Shown: positions 36,329-46,486 of the stretch, piece after piece
Layout: each line of letters begins with the position of its first letter
How positions within the stretch are numbered: the stretch's first letter is position 1
Origin: Arbacia lixula
Taxonomy: Eukaryota; Echinodermata; Echinoidea; Arbacioida; Arbaciidae
Assembly (NCBI GenBank): GCA_963669155.1
Contig: OZ022576.1
Span: 1,822,338 to 1,886,337, forward strand
DNA length: 64,000 nt
Direction of reading: 5' to 3'
Position numbers and translations under genes: made by a program
The notes under the pieces: generated by a model
What the model was told of the DNA's origin: nothing
Databases searched by the model: none
What the model saw: only the letters and a program-made list of their open reading frames with translations

Positions 36329-37217
36329 GTTATTATTATTATTATTATTATTATTGTTATTATTATTATAGAATGACTATAGCTCTGAGATTCTTACCCA
36401 CAGTCAGAGACTCTACAAACTTGACCCTGTCTCTCCCATACACTCTGCTCTGTAACATGTGAGAAACATCAAAGATTGCTGCTGACGATCGGCAATGGAG
36501 ATGCTCTTTGACAAGTCCTGACTTGTATTGCACTGGCATGGAGTAGCCCGCAAACGGTACCATCTTGGCACCATGCTCAATGTGGAAGTCATGGAGTGGG
36601 GTTCGTTTTAGCTGGCTCTGAATGGAAGAAAGAGGTGACATACTAACACGGTTAAAGAGAAGAAGAGCGACATCAGTTTACAAAAATGTGTCTTACGAGA
36701 AAAAAAAATCAATCTTTCACCCTGAAGATTGGGGACATCCGTAATCGGGTGGCTGTCGCAAAAGGAACTCTTCCCGAACAGGGATCTAACAGTTAGTTTT
36801 CATCAGCATTACAATTACTGGATCCAATTTTGATTTTGCTACAAAAGGTTAGATAGAAGTAGAACTATAGTATACTCTATAGACGTAAAGTCGTATTGCT
36901 CATTCAAAAATGCAGATTTACCATGTTGTTTACCTACTAAGTCACCAATCAATCACCACCAAACAATGTCTGTAAGCTAAGAAGATAAGCCTGGCTGAGG
37001 TCCATAATTCTAAGGTCTCCCTTAAAGTAGAAATACGCCCAAACTGTTATGAAAGTCCTAGTTCTGTTTTAAGTAATGATATTTTTTAATTTTATTAACT
37101 TTGAACGATGAACGTAGAAAATAAGTTTAATTTTACCTCTGCCTCTGCATTTGAGCTGAACTTCCGAGCAATTTGTGAATTAAGCCTGTTTAGCTTGAAG
37201 ATCCCTCGAGAAATCAT
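29015..37217 (-). CDS. AMT: AMT, glycine cleavage system T-protein (aminomethyltransferase), 403 aa
   Basis: Exons 37217-37137, 36617-36398, 34382-34222, 33674-33593, 32863-32718, 31791-31605, 30965-30849 and 29232-29015; every phase closes. In the mitochondrial matrix, T-protein takes the aminomethyl group from lipoylated H-protein, releases ammonia and gives 5,10-methylene-tetrahydrofolate. Exon 1 encodes a basic, Ser-rich presequence ([20 protein letters not shown]). The folate-binding GCV_T domain follows: [46 protein letters not shown] (with the conserved acidic pair), [14 protein letters not shown], then [20 protein letters not shown] and [10 protein letters not shown]. The C-terminal barrel has [20 protein letters not shown] and ends [13 protein letters not shown], as in vertebrate AMT. 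The length equals that remembered for human AMT (403 aa). A farther upstream start is possible in the same frame, but MISRG fits a mitochondrial leader best. There is no sign of decay. Confidence 0.97.
29582..29812. mobile_element. Foldback MITE, family A copy 1
   Basis: A 231-bp palindrome in the last AMT intron. The two arms (about 113 bp) match with roughly two or three mismatches: CACTCCAGCACAAAGGAATT at the left is repeated in reverse complement at the right end. Inside are GGGAAAGGG tracts and a ttaaaccgcggtatattt block. TA lies just outside both ends, suggesting a Tc1/mariner-type target site. There is no coding capacity. A second copy is at 57019-57222. Confidence 0.93.
30226..30398. 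mobile_element. Foldback MITE-like element
   Basis: The left arm (caaatagagactgctcttaa, gcatggttaaaactatag) pairs with a right arm reading ctatagtttaaccatg... agagcagtatctatttg. Arms are about 45 bp with a few mismatches. The internal segment includes ggccgtaggctgag. It lies in AMT intron 7 and has no coding frame. Confidence 0.85.
32441..32552. mobile_element. Small foldback element with TTCATGAAA arms
   Basis: The left end tggggccatattcatgaaac pairs with the right end gatttcatgaacgtggtccc. Imperfect arms of about 30 bp enclose an AT-rich centre. It lies in AMT intron 5. The end motif (GGG-x-CC-x-x-TTCATGAAA) resembles those of the elements at 54891 and 58709. Confidence 0.7.
35000..36371 (+). 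mobile_element. Decayed non-LTR retrotransposon 3' end with (TTA)n tail
   Basis: The clearest part is an open stretch at 35961-36077 encoding [31 protein letters not shown] and a stop. This is the typical reverse-transcriptase C-terminal end of animal LINE elements (L-WN-LP-S-R...-FK--LK-YL). It is followed by gaagcgccttgagcatgtaa, gctgcgctatataaattcta and a (TTA)n microsatellite tail. Upstream, fragments in different frames ([24 protein letters not shown]) look like the RT thumb region. A separate lysine-rich fragment ([18 protein letters not shown], 35570-35640) may be a nested element. Frames are broken by many stops. It is inserted in AMT intron 2, antisense to AMT, and its left boundary is uncertain. 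Confidence 0.75.
36187..36370. repeat. (TTA)n microsatellite, retrotransposon tail
   Basis: A nearly pure ATT/TTA trinucleotide array with TTG, CAT and GAT interruptions. It directly follows the LINE-like end, and ends only about 30 bases before AMT exon 2 (splice donor side at 36397). Confidence 0.97.
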
Positions 37218-37975
37218 GTTGGCAGTGATTTGATAGTGAACATCAGACAAATTAAAAGTTACATTTGAAGCTCGCCAGCTAACTGTGCAGGTTTGTTGTG
37301 ATTCTTGCAAACTGGGCGGGTCGACTCCGTATCTCCAGGCCAGCGGTCCGGGCGACTAGACGCTGGCAAGAATGGAAGGGATTAGCCACTTTAGAGTACA
37401 TTATAATAGTCGATAGATGGCGCCATAACCCTAAAATTGCACAGACATACTAAATTATTATACTGTAAATTGACACGTAAATAGACTCTACATAATGATA
37501 CTTAGAAATTATTTTAGAGGCAACCATTTTATCAATAATGCACTAATTCCTTGTTATTGTTGAAAAGACAATCGGCATTAGGATTGCATTAAACCGATGT
37601 GCTAGTATTTTGTGTGTGTAAAAACGTTTTGCATACCTAATGTATATCTCTCCCCTCAAGGATTGGGAACCGTATACGTAAAACGCAATTAATTTGTGAA
37701 TACATTGTACATGTATCTTTGAATCATAGATCAAAGGGGCAATGATGAGTGGCGGGGCCGATGATTGTTTCCCTACCCTATAAGCTTTCAAGACTACACA
37801 TCTTTGCTGTGGAAACGGTAGTTGCACTTAAGCAGCTAATAAAGAAAAAGCCCTTCGTAGTTTTCAAACATTCTTAGAATTGATTTCTAACTCAATACAA
37901 TGTTCCCGTCCCTTTGTTTGTTGTTACCCCTCCTCCTCCGACTGACTGTTTTTTTTTTTTTTTGTCCATAGGGGA

Positions 37976-38013
<38 letters not shown>

Positions 38014-38232
38014 CGAGAGAGAGGGGGAGAGAGAGAGAGAGGGGGGAGAGAGAGAGGGGGAAGGGAGAGCGAGCGAGAGAGTGAGAGAGAGAGACTGAGA
38101 GAGACATACAAACATAGTGAGAGACAGAGACAGAGGGAGATAGTCAGAGACAGAGAGACATTGGAGAGAGATAGAGACAGACAAAGAGACCGAGACAGAC
38201 AGACACAGAGCAGAAGGAGGGTGCGTGTGTGT

Positions 38233-38263
<31 letters not shown>

Positions 38264-38268
38264 GTGGA
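37976..38268. repeat. Composite purine-rich microsatellite block
   Basis: In order: (GT)n, (GA)n with GGGG interruptions, GAGACA-type repeats, (GT)n and a G-run of about 17-20. Almost 300 bases have strong purine asymmetry. The block can in principle form triplex or quadruplex structures; that is inference. Confidence 0.95.
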
Positions 38269-38639
38269 TGGCAAAGTTATGGGCTTGTGCCGTTCCCCAA
38301 CCACCGCAACAACGTCCGATTTCTCTTTCATCTACTCTTCCTGTCTGTTTCATTCTTTATTTCTTTCTCTCTGTCTCTTCCTCTTTTCTATTTCTCCGTA
38401 CACAATATTGCTGAGCATTTTCCTTCCAAGAATGTTACTTTTTCATGTTTAATTCTGTCTTCCAGAATATGTCTGTCTGTCTGTTCCTCTCTTGATATTG
38501 AGTACGGCCGTCTGTCTTCATCTCTCTATCTATTATGTTCAGAATACACGCACCTATTCATCATTTTGTCCATTTTCTCTCGGTATCTCTATCAGTATGC
38601 TTCTCTCTCCCTCCGCCTGTCTTATTCCCTGTATGTAAG

Positions 38640-38670
38640 GTATGTGTGTGTGTGTTTGCATGTGTGTGTG

Positions 38671-38705
<35 letters not shown>

Positions 38706-38757
38706 ATAGGTGTGTGTGGGTGTGTGGGTGTCTCTCTCTCTCTTTCTCTCTATGTCC
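38640..38757. repeat. (GT)n then (CT)n microsatellite
   Basis: Interrupted GT array followed by a short CT array. Spurious Cys/Val frames arise from it. Confidence 0.95.
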
Positions 38758-39665
38758 CCCTTTTCTCACATTCTCTTTCTATCTTTCAGCTTACCTTTCT
38801 CTTGCAATAAATGTTGTCAACACTCTTACAATCAAGTTGACATCCAGTCATACATATATTCCAGGGAACTTTGATATCCATATACAAAAAAAATGTTATA
38901 TTTCATGATTCTCTATTAATGCACATCAGCTAAATATTCCTCGATAAGTGTAAGTAAGTAGTCTTTATTTCTCAATTAAAGTGGCAAATACCGGATTTGC
39001 ATTTTGCACTCTCTTGGTACTCAGTGGCTTTGGAGTTTGAATAAAGCAAGAAAGATCGCCAGGGAGCCTGTCTTGGGGCTAGCCAGTTTACTGTTGCTCA
39101 ATTTATAACATCATATAGGGGAATAAGAAGACACTCCTCTGTGAAAAAAAAATTGTTGTAAGAAAAAGAACAACAGACAAAATGGGAGTTCAGTCCTGGC
39201 CATTGTTCATAAAATAGACTAATCCTGCCTATTCAGTCACAAAAAGGAGGAAATTAGCCATGCATTAGCTAGACACAGGTATACGGACTTGAGTGGCTTG
39301 CTTCATACATGACATACCGGTATTTATATTACCTGCTGAGATGACAGGATAGCACTTTTTTCTATGGCGTGAAAATCACTTCAAAATAACCCTTTTCACA
39401 TACAAAAAAGGCCCGAATCTGAATTCAATATGTTGCGAGCAAGCTGACATCAATGGGTAGAACACTTTAGAACAAAGAAGCTGTCGAGTGGAAACATCTC
39501 TCACAAGCCCATACGCCCTCTATCTGCACTCTCCTCTCCCCATAGTCTCTAGCTAGCTTTCCCTCCACATTAACCCTATCAGAGCCAGGCAGAATGATCC
39601 CTGTACGATTTATGTGTATCAATGGTGCACCAATGGTGCATCAAGCATTAATGGGGTACAGTCCA

Positions 39666-41457
39666 TCACGCATCAGGAACCTTGCAGCTGGCGCCCTCGC
39701 TCTGTCTCCCAGTGAGCCTGAGACGGTTGCGTGCGAACCACATGTACGCCCTCTCCAGGGTGGGAGACAAGATGGGCCACTTCACAAAGCCCGTGGACCA
39801 GCCCCAGCCCACTGCTCGGTACATGGCATCAACAGCGTCCAGTCTGGTGTGCACCTGCGATGTGATAAACATAATGTACACAAAGAGAATGAGTTTACTG
39901 CTAATCCTCTCACGCTCAATCTTCTACATTGTACTCTCATTTTAATCATATGATATGACATTTCTATGTAATATACATCAGTGAGATTTAACAAATTTAT
40001 GGGATTTAAATTTAATAACATTATTGTTTCTTATAAGAAATGGACTACAAATACACTACTAATAAGGTACATGTAACACTGAGAGAAATGTAAACAAAAG
40101 AGATGAATAAAAAATTGGAAAGAGAAATAGAAGAAGCGGAGATAAGTACATATGTAGGTACCTTCTTTCTTATCAATGATCAATTCTATAGAAGAATATA
40201 GAAGGCTACCGGTAGTTACAGCCTCCTTCATCCTGGGCATGGTATGACAGCCCAAGATTCTTATCTGATTGAATGGTTTCTGTAAGTCTATTACGGTTAT
40301 GGTGAAATTAAAGGATACATGAATTCTTATCTTTAAAGACCTCATGAAGATATGTCTCATGCGATAAGTTTCTTCTTGCCTACAGCAGTAAAAGCTGGAT
40401 GTTCTAAACACACTTCCAAAAACATTTAGAATGCAACTTCAATATCAACTTCAAAGGTAACAGTGTAAAATGAGAGAGTCTTACCTTGTTATCTGGAGTA
40501 ATGACATGCATGATGCCCATAGCTTCTTCCAGAGGAATGTTATTGTGTTCTAGCTGATCATAACCTGGCTTGGAGAGGTCTACAAAATGGATCGCATCTT
40601 TCTTCTGATTCAGATACTTCAAGACTTTGATCTCCTGGATGCAGATAGGGCAGTCACCGTCATACAGGACCTACAGAGAAAGCAACATAGATTGAGGAAA
40701 CTTCTTCTACCTCTCAGACAAAACGGCAAACAGATGCTCAATGTTTATTTAATACACAACTCATTTTCGATCATTTGTAATCTGATACATTGGAAAACAT
40801 GGTATATTATCGATTTACATCGTGTTAATCAGAGAATGATAAGAAGAATAAGATACAAAAGAGGAATGTAAAAAAAAGGACAATAGGAAGAGAATTCAAG
40901 AGCAAAAGAAGAAGATAGGAGGAAAGGCGAGAAAAGAGGGAGAGGGAAGAGGGGATGAAAACGAAGTGGAAGATTGAAAGGAGATGAGAAAATAACAGCA
41001 GGATGAGGTCATGTAGGGAGAAAAGAAGGAGAAGGTAAGGAGGCAGTTTGAGGAACGTCCCCAAAACAGGAAATGAGAAAATTAAAGGAAAAGCAAGGGA
41101 AATGGAGAGGGAACAGATGGAAAGTGAGGAAAGGGGAGAGCAGAAGATGGCAACCAACATTTCAAAGAAAAAAAGCACTGTCAAAAACACACATCGAGAA
41201 AAGGATACAATAACATTGCAGTTAAGTATAAAACATGATAAAATGCATTCAATATTAACCTTTGTTTTGCCCGTCGTATTGGCACCAATTCCTTCTGCGG
41301 ACGAACCGCTGCTGCAACTGTCTGACCCCGTCTCACCGGTGGGTTCTACGGGCGAAGTTCGGCGTGTCGTGACGGATATATTTCTCATATTCGTGTCATT
41401 TCGGCACTGTCTTTGCAAAGCTCCGACAACATTCCGAACTCGGGATATGCACTGCAT
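39666..41457 (-). CDS. DUF393 / DCC-family thiol-disulfide oxidoreductase-like protein, 190 aa
   Basis: Exons 41457-41260, 40670-40485 and 39854-39666, all phase 0; the exon 1 donor is a weak gttaat. The signature is LYDGDCPIC (residues 69-77), the D-x-x-C-P-x-C motif that names the DCC/DUF393 (YuxK-like) family. These are small thioredoxin-like proteins in bacteria, plants and many animals with presumed but poorly proven redox activity. Further family features are HFVDLSKPGYD, the MHVITPDNKVHTRLDAVDAM block and a conserved tail (VKWPILSPTLERAYMWFARN, then RLRL). The first 66 residues (MQCISRVRNVVGALQRQCRN, then Arg/Ser/Thr-rich) look like a mitochondrial presequence plus a linker. I do not recall a standard human symbol. 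It follows AMT on the same strand, but a functional link is not implied. Confidence 0.85.
40868..41170. repeat. Purine-rich (GA) low-complexity intron sequence
   Basis: A/G-rich low-complexity stretch within intron 1 of the DUF393 gene (gaggaaag, gggagaggg types). The 210-codon minus and 144-codon plus frames spanning it are intron read-through, except for the real exon 1 part at 41260-41457. Confidence 0.8.
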
Positions 41458-41735
41458 ATTGGTGATGAGGTTGATTACTTAATTAATGAGGTTAAAATAA
41501 TGCAAGAACATAAACTTATACGAAACAGCAGGTCCGATGTGCTCAGCGAATAACGATCGGAACGGAGCACTAAAGCCCACGGCGACCGCAAAGCCTCGGT
41601 TACGAAATCGCCAACAGTTGATTACGTAACCCTTCACAGTGCACAAGCTACGCTGTGTGATCTAACCAGGGAGGCGTGATGTAACGCTCACAGAGCCAGT
41701 CAATCAGCTCAAAGAGATGTACCGGCTATGGCGAG

Positions 41736-42114
41736 TTAAAGGGAATAGACTGTACTGGGAAGACAAAAAGCCTTCATAAGGTGATCGTGAGCTTTTTTGA
41801 GCAATCTTCTTACCGATGGTCTTATAGTCATGTATTGTCCATGTAAGAAACTTTCTGAAAGTCATTTGCCCTCAAAAAATGACCCACATTTGGAGTACAA
41901 ATCAAAAACAAAAACAAATGTTTTCGGTCCGAACATTTTGAGGATTTGTGATTGAATCATGTATTACTCTAAATGTGGATCATGTGAGAGCAAATAACTT
42001 TCATCAGGTTTCTAAAATGGACAATACATTAATTTAAGACCAGTAGCAAGAAGATCACTCAAGACCAGCCTTTCGAAGGCATTTTCTCTTCCCAGTACAG
42101 TATATGCCCTTAAA
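41736..42114. mobile_element. Long degenerate foldback element upstream of the DUF393 gene
   Basis: Arms pair across about 380 bp: gactgtactgggaaga with cttcccagtacag; tattgtccatgtaagaaact with ggtttctaaaatggacaata; catttggagtaca with tgtattactctaaatg. Mismatches and small indels indicate an older copy. The left end lies about 280 bases upstream of the DUF393 start codon, so it may contribute to its promoter region. Confidence 0.82.
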
Positions 42115-45100
42115 TCAGCGAGTCTGAAAATGTAGATTCTCTGTGATTTTTTTGCTATTATTTCAAATTTTTCAAGTGTAATGAGTCTCCTTTTAGACAA
42201 ACTTAATAAGTACTGCATGTACATGTATATAAACTGATGGAATTACATGTATCTGCATCTGAATTGTTGAGTCAGCAAAATGTCGTTGATGACACATCCA
42301 CGTACGCTAACTTGTATGCACCTTATAATCATAGCTTGTCTATATTGTTTTATTTACATTATTTATCAAATTATCTACTTCTGTTTAGATAACACTGATA
42401 TTAAGTCATCACTTTGCCACATTCCTTTTGGGGGGAGGGGGGAGGGGAAGATTAGTGGGTAAGGGTTATTCTATCATTTTTTGTTGTTTTGTCTTTTTTG
42501 TTTATCCAATTTGTGTTCATGTGATTTGCAATCACTTAATAATCATTTGTAAATCTTGTAATTGATGTTAATTTGTTATAATAAAAACAGAATTATAAAA
42601 AAAAAAAAACTTGTATGCTTCATATGATATCGTGGGCAGAAAAATAGATCAAGATCTATTTTTGCCATACACTCAGTGCTATAGTATTACATGAAAATAT
42701 AATCAAACTTGAAGAAGCAGTGGTAGATAAACAATAACAAATCGGCTGCAAAACAATCACACAAAAACTCAGTTTTACAGTGAATACATTTTACATTTAT
42801 TGTGAAAATGGCACAATGGGATTCTGATATAGTACTTGATAGCATTTTGTAGGGAATTTAATTCATCACACATTCACACAAAAAAGGATTATCACTTCAT
42901 AATTATTCTCTGATACAGGCACATTAAATCACATATCTCTAAAATATTACAATCTGTACAGAATACAAATAAATACCTCCACGATGCCAAATGATGGAAA
43001 TAAACTGATTGATAACACCATACACTATGTATATACTCTGGACTAGTTCTATATGCCACTATGGAATGTTAAACTGATCTTTTAATAGGTTCAGCCATAT
43101 AAAGAAAAAAAAAATCACATCTTTGGTTAAGAACAAAACAAAATGTGGTACATGTAGGGCCTATTGGTATTTTCGAAGTATAAGATCTTCATGTATGGGG
43201 TGTGCTGCACATTGTTTTATCCATATAGTGGTTTGAGGGTTGGAAATATAGCTCCAGGCAAGTTAATATTTCATAAACTACTTCAAACATGTAGGTCGCT
43301 TCAGATTTTGAAATTTACATATGCAAGACAATGGGATGTACTTTGAGATACATGTATTCATACGCTAGATATGCAGGAGTATTTGAAAACCTAATTTACA
43401 TACAGGACATATACATATTGGATATATGAGCACAACTTAACCATGGTTCGAAATACATGTATACAGGGGTTGTACACAATGGTTGCAAATTCTGTGACCC
43501 TAGAGAAACCCATGAAACATTATTAATACATGTTTGGTCTTTAATTTGCCTGATTGAGAAATACATAAACTAGCTAATACTGTACATCAGGCTAAGTCTA
43601 AGTACAGACATTGAATACTTACCGGTAATGATATTGTGTTAAATAACCATGTGGGATGACTTCCTACACTAAAGCAGAAAAATATGGTATGCCAATGCGA
43701 GGTCCACTTCTTGGACAAGCTTTTGCATTTTTATATGCAACAGCAGTGCATTTCCAATGGACTCCGAAGCCTTGGGACCAAACCAACTACCGGCTTTCAG
43801 TATCTTTCTATGGCAGTGAAATTATAGAAAAGTCTGGACACACTAACTATTGAAATAACCCCTCCCTCTCTTTTCTGCAAGAAGGCAAAGGCAAGCACTG
43901 TAGCCTGTGTGCGCAGATTCATATACAGGTGTATTAGACGAACAGGAGGAAGGAAACATCAACAAGATACCAGTTAGCCTCAGACAAAATTGGAATTGAA
44001 TATGCATATCATGATCTCTGATCCATGGTATAACTATACTTAGACATTTCTTTGCGAACGGAAGAATTTCTAAATACTTAAAAATAACACTCTTTCCTTG
44101 AAGTTAATTTTGACACATTTCATGCATGATCTGAGAATACAGAACAATGGAAAAACTCTTCTGAAATGAGTTGCATGTGACTGTAAGGAAATTTAAAAAA
44201 ATAACACTCAACACATTCTCTGTAAATTTCAAATAAACACAGTATTATACATTGAAATCTTCATTATGAATGATAGCACAACAAGCAATCATATGTATGG
44301 TAAAACACTAGAACTTCACTTGAACTATTCTTCCACAACATGTTTGTGCAAATAGTTCTTGTTTCATGTACCTTCACGTATCTCATAGAGATTATTCTTT
44401 ATCTATTACTAACATGCTTTATTACACGCTGTGTACTGAATGTGGACTTGCAGCGCAATCCACTGTAATATCATCAGAGATATAACACGTATGTATCTAA
44501 ACATCACACTAGCCCTAAAATGGCTGTAGCCAAACTACTGATTGCTCGTTATACTTACCGGAAATGAAACAGTACATTTTGGACGGATACAACACTTTCT
44601 CTAATGTAAATAAATTTCCAATAATTCAATTTCATTGTAATATTCACATAAAAGAGATTTTGAGAGAAACTATTTACGATTCACAGCAACAAATAAATAA
44701 CATACTAATCAATCCCATCTCCTGATCATAAAAACATGTACATGTACCACTAACCCAGCTACAAAAACCTGAAATACTGAAAAAGAACTATTTAAAGATA
44801 TATATTTCTCCTTTATAGCAAAAGAATTAGGTGTTTGGTGGTAGAGTAAACCATATATAAATTGCAGCAACAAAAAATTGAAAGGAATAAATGATAATGA
44901 CTCTTAAAATTCATTAAGTCATGCTTAACTTGCTTGAATACTTATATCTAATGAACTGGTTGGAATTGATCAACATACATATAAATACTGAATCAGTGGC
45001 AGCCCTGGATGTTTATCTTTTTGCAAATCATTTTTGTAGCAGTGGGAAATACAGGCTTAAGTCTACTTCCCATATTTTACCAATTTTTCAGAGGATATAC

Positions 45101-46214
45101 AATGTTCTTATTTTGGCAGCAGCTAATCTTATATGTACCAATATTGATACAAAGTCAGCACAGAAATGTTGAGGGTACCGGTAATGTACATTTTTGTAAA
45201 GTACCGGTATTTAAAATCGTGAGCCAGGGAGAGACAAATCACAAAACAAGCCTAAGGCCTCCATGGTAGAAGCATACACACTCACAAATCATATGATACT
45301 AAGGTAATACTTTCTAATACCAATATCAATACTTCTATACCTTATTCATACATATGAGGTTGTACTGCATTTGAGTATTTTAGAATGTGCATCAGACCCA
45401 ACTAGATCCTATACAAAAACATGTTGCTTTCATTTTGTTGCATCACCATGGCCAGCTCTGATCAAGCTCATACATCAACAAATACAGTTGCTTACCTTCT
45501 TGACACTTGAGCTGATGCTTTTACCACCCTATGGGCCTTGCCATCACATATATTAAAGTTTTAATAAGAATTTTGTATCATATTTTCTAGCTGGGGAAGG
45601 AAAAAGGTATGCCTCATCTTAAACTGCATACAACTCCTCAAAGCATTTAGGCTCCTAAATCATACAGATAATTTAAAGAGGGCATACAATAAGCATTCAT
45701 GGATAATTGAGAAATATGCTGGTTTTCGTTTGGATACAGACAGCATATGAGCAAGGTTGAACCAACAACAAATTGAGCCCTTTACCCCAAAACATTTGTG
45801 AGCAGTTGCACTATAGCACAGTGTGTATCTCACAATAGCACAGTGTGTATCTGGCAACTGTTTTCTCCATTCTAACTGACATCTTCAGTGCCCCTTAAAA
45901 ATAAAAATGCATAATGATGGCACGAGTTTCGACTAAGCACAGCTTTAGATTACCAGCACACCAATTGTCGAATACTTCTCCGTCTTCTACAGTTACATTA
46001 TTTATGATAGCATAATGTTGGAAAAGCACTTCTCAGTCTCATGCAAATTGATTAAAAATCTTTTCTTAATTCTCGTTAGATCATTTCCTTTTCAAACAAA
46101 TAGTATTTCCCATCTTGGCCCGAACACAGACCTTGCATAGGTATCTAGGTCAATGATGCACGTCATCTCACGGCTAACAGTTCCACCCCAATAAATCTAA
46201 CTTGCACCACTAAC

Positions 46215-46372
46215 AAAGTAAAATAGAAATTCATTAGACAGCCAACCTGCTTCTATTGTTGTTCCAGGCAAGATGTCTTCTCATCCATCATCCTACACAG
46301 CTTCAAGAACAAATCCTTGTCTGCATTCTAGTAGATTTTAATTCAGTGGATTGTCACACCATGGTGTAACTG
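46215..46372. repeat. Dispersed repeat, copy 1 (NEK4 3' region)
   Basis: Shares acctgcttctattgtt, cacagcttcaagaacaaat, tctgcattctagtag, tttaattcagtg and attgtc with 61050-61205 in the same order, with short indels, over about 130-155 bases. Neither copy has a reading frame. It probably derives from an old interspersed element. Confidence 0.8.
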
Positions 46373-46486
46373 TGAACTGGTTTATCAATACTGTACACAA
46401 TTCAGTTTCCAGTCAATTCAATTCAGTCTCTTCAGGTGGGGTATTCTGCCAACTGGTATAATCCCAGATGGTATTGGGGCTCCTGA

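Larger units (their letters stand above)
37218..39665. other. Intergenic region between AMT and the DUF393 gene
   Basis: AMT and the DUF393 gene share the minus strand, so this 2.4 kb holds the AMT promoter and the 3' UTR of the DUF393 gene. Its centre is an exceptional microsatellite block, (GT)n(GA)n...(GT)n(G)n at 37976-38268 and (GT)n/(CT)n at 38640-38757. The 242-codon and 135-codon frames across it are compositional artefacts. No exon is seen. Confidence 0.6.
41458..46486. other. Region between the DUF393 gene and the NEK4 stop
   Basis: This 5 kb contains the DUF393 promoter side (first about 280 bases, CpG-containing), a foldback (41736-42114), a plus-strand AATAAA followed by an A12 tract (about 42577-42609) that looks like a retroposed 3' end or simple A-rich DNA, and an AT-rich stretch that probably includes the NEK4 3' UTR. 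One copy of a dispersed repeat (46215-46372) lies just after the NEK4 stop. No exon is supported. Confidence 0.55.

Noticed and set aside
29015..37217. Possible AMT pseudogene because of many intronic repeats
   Set aside because: All eight exons are open, phases close and the protein is full length with intact motifs.
37981..38709. 242-codon Cys/Val/Arg/Glu-rich frame and related frames
   Set aside because: Produced by GT, GA and G microsatellites; no protein signal.
40825..41457. 210-codon minus frame with many Leu/Phe, looking like a membrane protein
   Set aside because: The first 66 codons are DUF393 exon 1. The hydrophobic part is translation of the pyrimidine-rich intron strand.
45816..45861. 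23-bp tandem pair (atagcacagtgtgtatct)
   Set aside because: Two short copies only; real but too small and ordinary to rank as a finding.
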